DNA of 9,585 bases. It comes from Collinsella aerofaciens (lineage in GTDB: Bacteria; Actinomycetota; Coriobacteriia; Coriobacteriales; Coriobacteriaceae). Made by a program: the position numbers and the translations under genes. The stretch is from NCBI GenBank assembly GCA_021641225.1, contig JAJWXI010000059.1, positions 1-9,585 of the forward strand. Reading direction: 5' to 3'. Shown here piece by piece: positions 1-7,137 of this stretch (the stretch's first letter is position 1; every line of letters starts with the position of its first letter). The notes under the pieces are model-generated. The model was not told the origin of the DNA. It searched no databases and saw only the letters and a list, made by a program, of their open reading frames with translations.

Positions 1-407
1 AGCGCGGCGTCTTTGCCGTCAACGGCGACGATGGCTACCCGTACGCCATTCCCGTAAACTACTTCTTCGACGCCGAGCACGACAAGATTTATTTCCATGG
101 CGCCAAAGCCGGCCACAAGGTCGACGCACTCAAGCGCGATGACAAGATCTGCTTTACCGTTTACGGCAACGAGTGGTACAAGGACGATGACTGGGCTCCC
201 TACGTTATGAGTACCGTGGTCTTTGGCCGTTGTCGCCTGGTAGATGAAGCGCCCGCGTTTATCGAGGACAAAGTCCGCCAGCTCGCGCTTAAGTACTACC
301 CTTCCGCCGAAGAAGTCGAGGAGGAAATCGCCAAAGACATCAAGGGCGTCCAACTCTACGAGATTTCGATTGAGCATCTTTGCGGCAAGCAGATTCACGA
401 AAAGTAA
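1..407 (+). CDS. NimA-like / pyridoxamine 5'-phosphate oxidase family flavoprotein (5' partial)
   Basis: An open frame enters from the left edge (first full codon at base 3) and ends at TAA 405-407, giving about 134 residues. The start lies outside the window. The visible protein begins RGVFAVNGDDGYPYAIPVNY and continues with the segment IYFHGAKAGHKVDAL, then FTVYG and VVFGRCRLV. This is the split-barrel pattern of the pyridoxamine-phosphate-oxidase-like family, closest by eye to the NimA/Pyridox_ox_2 branch (nitroimidazole-resistance-type and general FMN-binding proteins). Such proteins bind flavin in the cytoplasm, but the substrate of this one cannot be read from the sequence, and drug resistance should not be assumed. 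The tail EISIEHLCGKQIHEK is the usual C-terminal strand and helix. The gene converges on the minus-strand kinase, with a strong hairpin at 435-474 between them. The family is fairly sure; the exact activity is not known. Confidence 0.8.
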   Translation, partial: RGVFAVNGDDGYPYAIPVNYFFDAEHDKIYFHGAKAGHKVDALKRDDKICFTVYGNEWYKDDDWAPYVMSTVVFGRCRLVDEAPAFIEDKVRQLALKYYPSAEEVEEEIAKDIKGVQLYEISIEHLCGKQIHEK

Positions 408-434
408 GCCCCTCAGCAGGCCTCATCAATAGCA

Positions 435-474
435 ATATGGCCCGGTTCCAACCCACCTTGGAACCGGGCCATAT
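435..474. terminator. Strong perfect hairpin between convergent genes, probable bidirectional terminator
   Basis: A 17-bp perfect inverted repeat (arms 435-451 and 458-474; arm sequence ATATGGCCCGGTTCCAA) has a 6-nt loop CCCACC. It lies 28 bp after the TAA of the left gene and just past the kinase stop at 477-479 on the other strand, so it could end transcription from both sides. Neither strand has a clear T-run after the stem, so it is not a textbook intrinsic terminator. Its position between convergent stops is the main argument. Confidence 0.75.
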
Positions 475-476
475 GC

Positions 477-2669
477 TTATGAAGCGTCGGCGGCTATGTG
501 CGCTAGCGCCTCAACGAGCTCCTGCGAGCTCACGGGTTTACTCAGGTGCGCGTCCATGCCCGCCTCGCGCGAAAGTCTGCGGTCGTCGGCAAAGGCGTTG
601 GCACTCACGGCGATAATCGGCGTGGTCGCGGCATCCTCGCGATCGAGCGCTCGAATCCGACGCGTGGCCTCAAGGCCATCGATACCGGGCATCATGATAT
701 CCATCAACACCACGTCGTACTCGTGCGGCGCGCTCGCGGCAAACATCTCGACGGCAGACTCACCATCCTTAGCATGCGTCACGACGGCACCGGCGCGGGC
801 GAGCGTAAACTGTGCGATCTCGGCATTCAGGTCGTTATCCTCTACGAGCAAAACGCGCAAGCCCTGGAGCGCATCGCCGTCGCCCGCATTCACGCGCACT
901 GCCTGAGGAATCTCGGAGCACTTGCACTTCTCAAACGGCAGACGGATGGTAAACGTCGTCCCCTGCCCCAAGATGCTCGAAAAGCTCATGGTTCCGCCCA
1001 TAAGCTCGACCAACTGTTTGGCAATAGGCGCACCCAGGCCAGTTCCCGATGAAGCGCCTTCCACCTGCTGCTCCTCGCGACAAAACGGCTCGTAGAGGTG
1101 CTGTTGAAACTCCTCACTCATGCCAATACCGTTATCGGCGATCGTGTATTCATAGACAGGAACGCCATCCGCTGGCTCCACCTCGCGGCACGCCAGGCGA
1201 ACATAGCCGCCCCGGCGATTGTACTTGACGGCATTGCCGGCAATATTGAGCAACAAGCGTTTGAGGTGCGTCACGCTCACCCGCGCATAGGGATGATTAA
1301 GCGTCTGCTGATCGCAGATAATTGTCACCAGGCGCTCCTCGGCCTGGCGCTCCAGAATATCGCGCACCTCGTGGTTGAGGGTCACCAAATTTGTGGGAAC
1401 AAGCTCCAGGTCGACCTGCCCGCTCTCCAGGCGACTCATATCGAGCGCCTCATTCGCAAGGTCGAGCAGCAGTCCCGATGCCGTCCAGATCTTTGAACGA
1501 CACTCGGTCTGCTTTTGCAGATCGTCCGCATTGGCATCGCCAACCTCAACCATACCGCGGATGCCGTTGATGGGCGTGCGCAGATCGTGGCTCATGCGAC
1601 GCAGGAACTCCGTCTTTGCCGAGTTGGCAGACGAGGCCTCACGCGCCGCCTTTGCCAGCTTGTCGCCATAGTCGCGCTCCTGCTGCAGCAAGTCCGTCAA
1701 ACGTCGACGATCAGCGCGGCGACGCACCATCACAACAGTGGCTACAACACCGCTGTAGAGCACCAGCACGCCGGCAGCGACAGCCGCGACGACCTCAAAG
1801 TAGCGCTGCGCCGAGGCATAGGTGTACACGTAGAATTTTTGCGCTTTGCCGTATGTGCCCAAATACCACTCGCCGTTGACGTTGACCAGTCGGACTTTGC
1901 CGGGCAGGCATCGATCCTTAATTTCGTCAACAATGATGGCGTCCGTCGCGGGCAGGTCGAACACGCCCAATACGGTGGGTTCGACGGCATTGGTCGCAAC
2001 GACCTTGCCATCGTTTTCGATCACGATATTGCCGCTATCGATGGTTTCATAGCCTTCGAGCAGGCTCTGCAGTTTGAGCGTATTGCTTGCAACTGCCTTC
2101 GCGCTCTGATGCCTTACCGCGATAACGATACCCTCGCCATCCTGCCGAGTCACGCAACCGATGTCTGCAACCGAATCATCCGCAAGCGTAATACGATCGG
2201 TATAGGACTTAAGCGGATGGGTTGCCACCTCCAGCACGGGCGCTTCTTTAAGATACGTAGCAAGCGATTCGTAGCCCACGTCATCCGTCGAGGACTCGGA
2301 CATCAAGTTGCCCGATGCGTCCGTCACGATCAGTGCGCTCACGTTGAACTGGTCAGCATATTGCTCCAGCGCGGCGTTATCCACCGAGCCGTCGCGCTTT
2401 ATATCGCGCGCCACCTCTCCGGCAATCTCCATCACGCGAGTCAGGTTTTTGGTCGCATAGGCGCTGTTAAACGCATCGTAGGAAAGGCTCTGCGTCGCCA
2501 CGTAATCGACAACGTCGGCAAAGCGCTGCTCGGCCTGGGCCGTCGTGTAACCGTAGCTCATCATGCCGGCGACAGCCGAGAGTGCTACCCCCACCAGGGC
2601 GGCAAGGAGCCATACCCAGGTCGAATGATTGCCCTGCTCCTGAGCGGTGTAGTCGGGCGCATCGATCAC
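477..2669 (-). CDS. Hybrid sensor histidine kinase with dCache-like sensor and C-terminal receiver
   Basis: Membrane sensor kinase of about 730 residues. In order: TM1 near residues 18-39; an extracytoplasmic region of about 250 residues that looks dCache-like (helix around DAFNSAYATKNL, then a PAS-like core IVTDASGNLMSE); TM2 near 293-315; a short coiled linker; HisKA with H-box SHDLRTPING (His about 361); HATPase with N-box LLNIAGNAVKYN, G1 DNGIGM and G2 GTGLGAPIA; and a receiver with acidic pocket VEDND, phospho-acceptor Asp about 657 in VLMDIMMPG and conserved Lys in LSKP. There is no Hpt or DNA-binding domain, so the output partner is elsewhere. I chose GTG at 2669-2667: it overlaps the TGA of the upstream binding-protein gene as GTGA and has GGAG 8 nt upstream. 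A GTG at 2678 gives three more residues but touches that GGAG. It is cotranscribed with the binding protein, which probably feeds it ligand information. Confidence 0.9.
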   Translation of the reverse strand: MIDAPDYTAQEQGNHSTWVWLLAALVGVALSAVAGMMSYGYTTAQAEQRFADVVDYVATQSLSYDAFNSAYATKNLTRVMEIAGEVARDIKRDGSVDNAALEQYADQFNVSALIVTDASGNLMSESSTDDVGYESLATYLKEAPVLEVATHPLKSYTDRITLADDSVADIGCVTRQDGEGIVIAVRHQSAKAVASNTLKLQSLLEGYETIDSGNIVIENDGKVVATNAVEPTVLGVFDLPATDAIIVDEIKDRCLPGKVRLVNVNGEWYLGTYGKAQKFYVYTYASAQRYFEVVAAVAAGVLVLYSGVVATVVMVRRRADRRRLTDLLQQERDYGDKLAKAAREASSANSAKTEFLRRMSHDLRTPINGIRGMVEVGDANADDLQKQTECRSKIWTASGLLLDLANEALDMSRLESGQVDLELVPTNLVTLNHEVRDILERQAEERLVTIICDQQTLNHPYARVSVTHLKRLLLNIAGNAVKYNRRGGYVRLACREVEPADGVPVYEYTIADNGIGMSEEFQQHLYEPFCREEQQVEGASSGTGLGAPIAKQLVELMGGTMSFSSILGQGTTFTIRLPFEKCKCSEIPQAVRVNAGDGDALQGLRVLLVEDNDLNAEIAQFTLARAGAVVTHAKDGESAVEMFAASAPHEYDVVLMDIMMPGIDGLEATRRIRALDREDAATTPIIAVSANAFADDRRLSREAGMDAHLSKPVSSQELVEALAHIAADAS

Positions 2670-3535
2670 GACAGGCACTCCATATTCAAAAATGGTGAGG
2701 GGTCATCAAAGTACTTTGACACCAGGCGTTCCATGGTGCCATCGGCAAGCATTTCTTGGTAGGCATGGGTGAGTTTAACGTCGATACCGCGCGTGTCGTT
2801 GATATCGAAAGCGGTGCCCAAACCAACCTCCAGCAGCGGCTCGTTCAGAATGCGATACGTCACGCCATAGTCTTTTTCATAGGTGAGCAGCGAGGACTCA
2901 TGTGCGGCGATAGCGTCGACCAGGCCCTCGACGAGCGCCGGGTTCAGGTATGAGCGGTCCGAGAAGCTGTAGAGCCCCTTGATTTGCGGAACCTTTCCAT
3001 TGGTACGGTTGAGCAAAATGCCCTCGGGCTTGGTGGTGGACTGCACCCCCACGACCCTGCCCTCAAGATCGGCGAGCGTGTAGATGTCGCTTTCGGGATT
3101 GACCGCGACCACCTGGCGGCTCGCAAGGTACGGACCGGCCCAGCGATACTCGCTTTCGCGACCCGTCATACTAAAGCTACCCATGACACAATCGAGCTCG
3201 CCGCTCGCCAGCAGCCCTTTCTTCTTTTCCCAGTCGATCAGCTGGTATTTTGGCTTGTAACCAATGCGGGCCAAAGCCTCGGTCAATATCTCGACATCCA
3301 GGCCAACGATATCGCCGTACTCATCGGTATACACAAACGGTGGATAGAGGTCGCTTCCGACGTTGAGCGTCTTAAGGTCGTCGTCTTTGACTTGCGAGGC
3401 GTCCAGTTCTTCTAATGCAGACGTCGAGGCTCCGTCATTCGACCCGGAACAGCCGGCTATCGCTACGACAAAGGCACACGCTACCGCAAGCGCACCAAAC
3501 AACGATATGGCAACCGAGCGGCGAGGTCTTTTCAT
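2666..3535 (-). CDS. Lipoprotein solute-binding protein, amino-acid (SBP_bac_3) type, coupled to the kinase
   Basis: A 289-residue exported binding protein. The N-terminus MKRPRRS is followed by a hydrophobic stretch and lipobox VAIAGC, so Cys29 should be lipidated and anchored outside the membrane. The mature part has SBP_bac_3 landmarks: LNVGSDLYPPFVYTDEYG, then GLDVEILTEALARIGY, LLASGELDCVMGSFSMTGRE and the second-lobe start WAGPYLASRQVVAV. Length is normal for the family. ATG at 3533-3535 has GGAG 4 nt upstream (3540-3543, read on the minus strand) and an extended -10 motif further up. Its stop overlaps the kinase start (GTGA), so the two are translationally coupled. No permease or ATPase gene lies next to it, so a sensory role for the adjacent kinase is more likely than simple uptake. 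The ligand is unknown; a small polar amino acid would be typical of the family. A separate transporter elsewhere could also share it. Confidence 0.88.
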   Translation of the reverse strand: MKRPRRSVAISLFGALAVACAFVVAIAGCSGSNDGASTSALEELDASQVKDDDLKTLNVGSDLYPPFVYTDEYGDIVGLDVEILTEALARIGYKPKYQLIDWEKKKGLLASGELDCVMGSFSMTGRESEYRWAGPYLASRQVVAVNPESDIYTLADLEGRVVGVQSTTKPEGILLNRTNGKVPQIKGLYSFSDRSYLNPALVEGLVDAIAAHESSLLTYEKDYGVTYRILNEPLLEVGLGTAFDINDTRGIDVKLTHAYQEMLADGTMERLVSKYFDDPSPFLNMECLS

Positions 3536-3577
3536 CGAGCTCCAGACGATCCTGCTTACAGACTCAAATGGTTAAAA

Positions 3578-3586
3578 ATAATAGCA
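3578..3586 (-). promoter_or_regulatory. Candidate extended -10 promoter of the binding protein-kinase operon
   Basis: Read on the minus strand this is TGCTATTAT, an extended -10 (TGnTATTAT), in an otherwise unusual AT-rich patch (3566-3592). It would start transcription about 35 nt before the ATG at 3535. No good -35 hexamer is seen, which fits an extended -10 promoter. It is a motif match only. Confidence 0.4.
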
Positions 3587-3629
3587 AATGAAACCACTCG
3601 AGCGCCCAATGGTTACAGACGCTTTACCC

Positions 3630-3667
3630 TGCGGGGCCTTCTAGCCGACTTGGCAGAAGGCCCCGCA
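3630..3667 (-). terminator. Hairpin after the C-S lyase gene, probable terminator
   Basis: A perfect 13-bp stem (arms 3630-3642 and 3655-3667; arm TGCGGGGCCTTCT) encloses a loop with a further GCC/GGC pairing. It starts 13 nt after the TAA (3682-3680) of the minus-strand lyase gene and precedes the promoter of the binding protein. No T-run follows on the minus strand. Stability and position support termination. Confidence 0.7.
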
Positions 3668-3679
3668 TGCAGCGCACAC

Positions 3680-4894
3680 TTACCGTGCGTTAAAAACGTA
3701 GCGGTCCAGGCGGTCGCACGCTTCCCTTACGCGCGAAAGCGGCAGCGCCAGATTCACGCGAATGTGGCAGGGTCCGTGGAACGGACGGCCGTCCTGATAC
3801 CCCACGCCCACGCGCGCCCCCTCGTCGAGCAGCCACTGAATATCGCGGCCATGCTCGCGGCACCACTCGGTGCAGTCCAGAAACACCATGTAGGTACCCT
3901 GCGGACGCGAATAGGACACGCCCGCAAAATGCTTGTCCACGTAATTGCAGAAGTAGTCGACGTTGCCCTCGATGACCTCATTGAGCTCATCGAGCCACTC
4001 GTAGCCCTGCTGCTGGTAGGCACCGATAAGCGCATGCATGGAGATGACGTTCATCTCGTTGTAGCGGGTCTTGTTGGACACGGCGCACACGCGGTCGCGC
4101 AGCGTCTCGTTATAGATGATGTGGTAGCTGCCGACCAGGCCCGCCAGGTTGAACGTCTTGCTGGGCGCGTAGAGGGCAACCGTGCGCATGCGGGCATCTT
4201 CGCTCACCGACTGCGTCGGGATATGCTTGTGACCAGGCAGGATGATATCGGACCAAATCTCATCCGAGATCACCACGCAATCGTGCTGGCGATAGATATC
4301 CATGGCGCGCTCGATCTCGTCGCGCTCCCATACGCGGCCGCAGGGATTGTGCGGCGAGCAGAACACCGCGGCATGGATGTGGTTTTGGGCGAGTTTGCGC
4401 TCCATGTCCTCAAAGTCCATACGCCACACGCCCTGATCGTCGAGTTTAAGCGGGCTGTGGACAATGCGATAGCCCGCGGCTTCGATGGACTTGGTAAATC
4501 CAATGTAGGTGGGGCTGTGGACCAGCACCGCATCGCCCGGCTGGACATACGCGCGCAGCGTCGACACGACACCGCCCAGCACGCCGTTTTCGTAGCCGAT
4601 ATGCTCGGGGAGCAGGCCTTCGACGCCATTACGGCGGCTCTGCCATTCGATGATGCGGTCGAAGTACTCGGGGCGCGGATTGAAATAGCCAAACATGGGG
4701 TGCTGGGCGCGCTGAATGATGTACTCCTGGACCGTGGGCACCGTGGCAAAGTTCATGTCCGCCACCCACATGGGGATGCGGTCGAAGCCCTCGTCGGGTG
4801 CGTTCGGAGCCATGTCGGGAATTTCTCCCCAGGAATCAACGGCGATGGCGTCCATGCCGTGGCGGTCGATAAGCGAGATAAAGTCGTATTTCAT
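3680..4894 (-). CDS. MalY/PatB-type PLP-dependent C-S lyase (cystathionine beta-lyase-like aminotransferase fold)
   Basis: A 404-residue cytoplasmic class I/II aminotransferase-fold enzyme, full length for the MalY/PatB family. Visible marks: N-terminal PMWVADMNFATVP (the xMWVADMDF signature of this group, residues 41-53), HPMFGY at 65-70, ENGVLGGV at 102-109, HSPTY at 126-130, CSPHNPCGR at 179-187, SDEIWSDI at 210-217, the PLP lysine in APSKTFNLAG (Lys246), and the C-terminal carboxylate-binding Arg in HIRVN (Arg379). Members cleave cystathionine or cysteine to pyruvate, ammonia and a thiol or sulfide; some also have a regulatory role, as MalY does in E. coli. ATG at 4894-4892 has GGGAG 6 nt upstream (4901-4905). 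It follows the tRNA methyltransferase gene by 112 bp on the same strand and ends before a hairpin at 3630-3667. The exact substrate (cystathionine or cysteine) cannot be decided here. Confidence 0.9.
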   Translation of the reverse strand: MKYDFISLIDRHGMDAIAVDSWGEIPDMAPNAPDEGFDRIPMWVADMNFATVPTVQEYIIQRAQHPMFGYFNPRPEYFDRIIEWQSRRNGVEGLLPEHIGYENGVLGGVVSTLRAYVQPGDAVLVHSPTYIGFTKSIEAAGYRIVHSPLKLDDQGVWRMDFEDMERKLAQNHIHAAVFCSPHNPCGRVWERDEIERAMDIYRQHDCVVISDEIWSDIILPGHKHIPTQSVSEDARMRTVALYAPSKTFNLAGLVGSYHIIYNETLRDRVCAVSNKTRYNEMNVISMHALIGAYQQQGYEWLDELNEVIEGNVDYFCNYVDKHFAGVSYSRPQGTYMVFLDCTEWCREHGRDIQWLLDEGARVGVGYQDGRPFHGPCHIRVNLALPLSRVREACDRLDRYVFNAR

Positions 4895-5006
4895 GCTGAG
4901 CTCCCGTGCAAAGCGGATTGTTTTGGTAGGCGTTATTGTCCACCAGCGCGGGCGGTTTTGGCATGGGTTTTGGTCTTGAATTTGGCGGGGTCGGACGAAT
5001 CGCCGG

Positions 5007-5753
5007 TTAGTCCTGCGCCTCTTTGACGGCGACCACCGTTAGCCTGGTTCCGTCAACGGTAAAAGACACGTCGAGTCCGGCGTATGCCAAGTGATAAACG
5101 CGGTTTGGCTCGTGCTTGCTGCCTGCGCGGCGCGGATCTTGGCGAAGGACCTCGACCAGGCCGGGGAGCTTTGCGGGCGGGACCATGTCCTGCAGCGTTT
5201 GCGGGAGCTCGACATCGAGCTTTTGCCACGGCGCATCCTCAATCCAGCCACCAGTCGCATCCGGGTGACAGTCTGCAAACGGAATGTAGGGCTTGATGTC
5301 ATAGATGGGCGTGCCGTCGCGCAGATCGGCCCCCAGCACATGGATGATGGGGCCATCGTCGGTAAGCTCGACGCGGTCGAGCTTGACGCAGGTGAGGCCG
5401 ATGGGATTGGGGCGAAACGGACTGCGCGTGGCAAACACGCCCACGCGCTCGGCACCACCCAGGCGCGGCGGACGCACGGTCTTTGACCACTTGGCATTAG
5501 TGCCGGCTTTGTCCTGCGCCTTGGCATCGGCAGCGATGTCTTCTGCCGTGCCGCCCGGCGTTCCATTTTCAAAACGCCAAAGCAGCCATAAGTGCGAGAA
5601 AGACTCGAGTCCCGCAACCGCGGTGTTAGAGGCAAACTCCGGCTCAAAGACAATGCGCCCCTGTAGATGAGGCGCCAAAAAGCTGTTGCGCGGAATGCCG
5701 AACTTCTGCGGCAGATCGGTATGTATGTGTGCGATAGGTTCCATGCCGGTCAT
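5007..5753 (-). CDS. trmO: tRNA (adenine37-N6)-methyltransferase, TrmO/TsaA family
   Basis: A 248-residue TsaA/TrmO-family protein, which methylates N6 of threonylcarbamoyl-A37 (to m6t6A) in threonine tRNAs using S-adenosylmethionine. Seen: the opening EPIAHIHTDLPQKFGIPRNS (in most members a FxxKFGxPRQ-like start), the strand and helix AGLESFSHLWLLWRF (47-61), the hallmark PPRLGGAERVGVFATR followed by SPFRPNPIGL (about 95-120), and RDGTPIYDIKPYIPFAD (about 145-161). These cover the core active-site motifs; the C-terminal region is the usual variable TrmO C-terminal domain. The open frame continues upstream to 6308, but that extension runs antisense to the XRE gene and does not look like protein of this family. 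Start is therefore ATG 5753-5751 or the in-frame ATG at 5744-5742 (MEPIAH); neither has a strong ribosome binding site. The gene is divergent from the XRE regulator gene. Confidence 0.9.
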   Translation of the reverse strand: MTGMEPIAHIHTDLPQKFGIPRNSFLAPHLQGRIVFEPEFASNTAVAGLESFSHLWLLWRFENGTPGGTAEDIAADAKAQDKAGTNAKWSKTVRPPRLGGAERVGVFATRSPFRPNPIGLTCVKLDRVELTDDGPIIHVLGADLRDGTPIYDIKPYIPFADCHPDATGGWIEDAPWQKLDVELPQTLQDMVPPAKLPGLVEVLRQDPRRAGSKHEPNRVYHLAYAGLDVSFTVDGTRLTVVAVKEAQD

Positions 5754-5811
5754 TGTACGGCATGGGCGCACGAGGCGCTGCGCACAATCCCCCACCGCGG
5801 TCGCCGAACGT

Positions 5812-5826
5812 GCAACCAACGGTTGC
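5812..5826. promoter_or_regulatory. 15-bp inverted repeat in the divergent trmO/XRE intergenic region, candidate operator
   Basis: Perfect 6-bp arms GCAACC and GGTTGC are separated by AAC. The site lies directly upstream of a plausible -35 for the XRE-type gene and 58 bp before the trmO start. A short dyad next to the promoter of a small HTH regulator is a common autoregulation layout. Nothing else shows that this protein binds it. Confidence 0.35.
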
Positions 5827-5855
5827 TTGGAAGGGTGCCTACCGCCGCGTATGCT
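5827..5855 (+). promoter_or_regulatory. Candidate promoter of the XRE-type regulator gene
   Basis: TTGGAA (5827-5832) and TATGCT (5850-5855) are separated by 17 bp, each matching 4 of 6 sigma-70-type consensus bases. The start of transcription would be about 24 nt before the ATG, leaving room for the strong GAGAGGAG ribosome binding site (5873-5880). Confidence 0.35.
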
Positions 5856-5885
5856 TAAGCCATCAACCAGCAGAGAGGAGCCGTC

Positions 5886-6713
5886 ATGGCCTTTGCAGAA
5901 AAACTCATCGCCGTCCGTCGCGCCAACAATCTCACCCAAGAGCAGCTCGCCGCCAAGCTCTATGTAACGCGCCAAGCCGTCAGCCGCTGGGAGCGCGGCG
6001 AGGTCACGCCGGGCATCGATATGATGAAGCTCATTGCCGCCGTAACCGGAGAGCCACTGTCTCACCTGCTCGAAATGCCCGAACACTACTGCGAGAGCTG
6101 CGGCATGCTGCTCACGCCCGATGACTGCGGCACCGACGCTACGGGCGCCACGACCGATCATTACTGCAAATGGTGCTACGACCACGGCAAGTACACCTAC
6201 GAGACCACCATGGAGGCGATGATCGAGGATTGTGCCCCGCGCCTGGCACAAAACACCGGCATGTCGCTCGACGAAGCCGTCTCGCTCATGGGCGCCGTCC
6301 TGCCGCAACTGGAGCGCTGGCGCACCGTTCAGGAAAACGAGGAGCGCTACGGAGCCGAGGCCCGGGCGCGTTATGGTGATGAAACCATCGACGCGGCAAA
6401 CGAAGCGCTGCTAGACATGGACCCTCAGACATGGAACGACATGAAGGAGCTTGAACGTGCCATTTTGGGCCAGCTCTCGATTGCCATGGGCGATGGCGAA
6501 CCGGAAGGCAGCGAGGCTCGCAAGCTCGTCGCAATGCATCGCCGCTGGATTGCTCTCAACTGGGGCAGCAAGCCCCAAGACGAGGCATATCTGGGACTCG
6601 CCCACGGCTACCTCGCCGACCAGCGCTTCGTAGACTACTATGACAAGCCGTGCGGCACTGGCGCCACAGCGTTTCTGGTCGAGGCTATCGAGTCGTCGCT
6701 GACGCGCGCTTAG
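5886..6713 (+). CDS. XRE-family regulator with zinc ribbon and TipAS-like C-terminal domain
   Basis: A 275-residue predicted cytoplasmic regulator with three parts. Residues 1-62 are a Cro/C1-type HTH (AVRRANNLTQEQLAAKLYVT, then RQAVSRWERGEVTP). Residues 69-115 are a putative zinc ribbon: CESCGML (Cys69, Cys72), then HYCKWCYDHGKYTYETTMEA (Cys94, Cys97), followed by MIED, matching the zf-ribbon_2 pattern. Residues about 145-275 look like TipAS, the ligand-binding domain best known from MerR-type TipA: HRRWIALNWG and EAYLGLAHGYLADQRFVDYY, with GTGATAFLVEAI at the end. TipAS normally follows a MerR HTH, so an XRE head is a variation. The ligand is unknown. ATG at 5886 has GAGAGGAG 5 nt upstream. 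The glutaredoxin gene follows after 51 bp and may be cotranscribed, hinting at a stress-response role. Confidence 0.85.
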   Translation: MAFAEKLIAVRRANNLTQEQLAAKLYVTRQAVSRWERGEVTPGIDMMKLIAAVTGEPLSHLLEMPEHYCESCGMLLTPDDCGTDATGATTDHYCKWCYDHGKYTYETTMEAMIEDCAPRLAQNTGMSLDEAVSLMGAVLPQLERWRTVQENEERYGAEARARYGDETIDAANEALLDMDPQTWNDMKELERAILGQLSIAMGDGEPEGSEARKLVAMHRRWIALNWGSKPQDEAYLGLAHGYLADQRFVDYYDKPCGTGATAFLVEAIESSLTRA

Positions 6714-6764
6714 ACTGCAGCGGCTTTGGGTATCTCAATCAAAACCCCAACCGATTGGAGACCT

Positions 6765-7010
6765 ATGGCTGCTAATCACGAACTCGTGCTGTACGTTATG
6801 ACCGGATGCCCGTATTGCATTAAGGTCAAGCGCTTCCTGGCGGATAACGGCGTAACCATCCCCGAGCGCAACATCTCGACCGACGCCGAAGCCGAGCAGA
6901 CACTCATCGCCGTCGGCGGAAAGCGCCAGGTTCCCTGCCTGTTCATCGACGGCAAGCCGCTCTACGAGTCAAACGACATCATCGCATGGGCGCAGGAGAA
7001 TCTGCTCTAA
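6765..7010 (+). CDS. Glutaredoxin (CPYC dithiol type)
   Basis: An 81-residue thioredoxin-fold oxidoreductase. It opens with strand LVLYVMTGCPYC, giving the active-site CPYC at residues 15-18, then helix KVKRFLADNGV. The cis-Pro motif is QVPCLFIDG (Val56-Pro57, with an extra Cys58), followed by the GG-like region KPLYESNDIIAWAQENL. Length and motif order are those of a compact class I glutaredoxin that reduces disulfides or glutathione-type mixed disulfides in the cytoplasm; in a Coriobacteriia host the physiological reductant is uncertain and may not be glutathione. ATG at 6765 has GGAG 4 nt upstream; an in-frame TTG at 6726 would add 13 non-conserved residues and lacks a ribosome binding site. 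It lies 51 bp after the XRE-TipAS gene, and the repeat-rich region begins 20 bp after its stop. Confidence 0.9.
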   Translation: MAANHELVLYVMTGCPYCIKVKRFLADNGVTIPERNISTDAEAEQTLIAVGGKRQVPCLFIDGKPLYESNDIIAWAQENLL

Positions 7011-7029
7011 CACGCGCGTCGCGGCCGGC

Positions 7030-7056
7030 ACTCATTGGGGACGCACTTAAATGAGT
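7030..7056. repeat. 27-bp hairpin repeat A, copy 1
   Basis: Arms ACTCATT and AATGAGT enclose GGGGACGCACTTA. The next copy starts 33 bp later, so copies 1 and 2 are in tandem. This copy lacks the 3' GTCCCC arm of the full element. Confidence 0.9.
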
Positions 7057-7062
7057 AGTTTC

Positions 7063-7111
7063 ACTCATTGGGGACGTACTTAAATGAGTAGTCGTTAAAG
7101 AACGTCCCCAA
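7063..7111. repeat. Repeat A, copy 2, full-length hairpin form
   Basis: It begins with the 27-bp unit (7063-7089) and continues through GTAGTCGTTAAAG to ACGTCCCCAA. TTGGGGACGT (7068-7077) pairs perfectly with ACGTCCCCAA (7102-7111), giving a 10-bp outer stem that competes with the shorter ACTCATT/AATGAGT stem. The shape (GGGGAC...GTCCCC ends on a short imperfect hairpin) resembles repeats moved by IS200/RAYT-type transposases. That link is from memory, and no transposase gene is present here. Confidence 0.85.
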
Positions 7112-7137
7112 ATAACTAGCCCTGCCGAACCCAAACA

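Noticed and set aside
2670..2678. GTG at 2678 as start of the kinase
   Set aside because: It directly follows the GGAG and would overlap it. The GTG at 2669 has correct spacing and forms a GTGA coupling with the upstream stop. The difference is three residues, so this is a preference rather than proof.
1515..2762. Long plus-strand open frame of 415 codons across the kinase gene
   Set aside because: It is antisense to the kinase, whose domain motifs are unmistakable. Its translation shows no recognisable domain and it arises from the high-GC codon pattern.
3650..5026. Long plus-strand open frame of 458 codons across the C-S lyase gene
   Set aside because: The minus strand encodes a complete MalY/PatB enzyme with PLP lysine and substrate motifs. 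The plus-strand product is a shadow without a domain.
5754..6308. N-terminal extension of the TrmO frame
   Set aside because: The frame stays open by chance opposite the XRE gene. TrmO proteins begin near the MEPIAHI segment, so the start is at 5753 or 5744.
6726..6764. TTG start for a longer glutaredoxin
   Set aside because: The added residues are not glutaredoxin-like and there is no ribosome binding site; ATG at 6765 has GGAG at the right distance.
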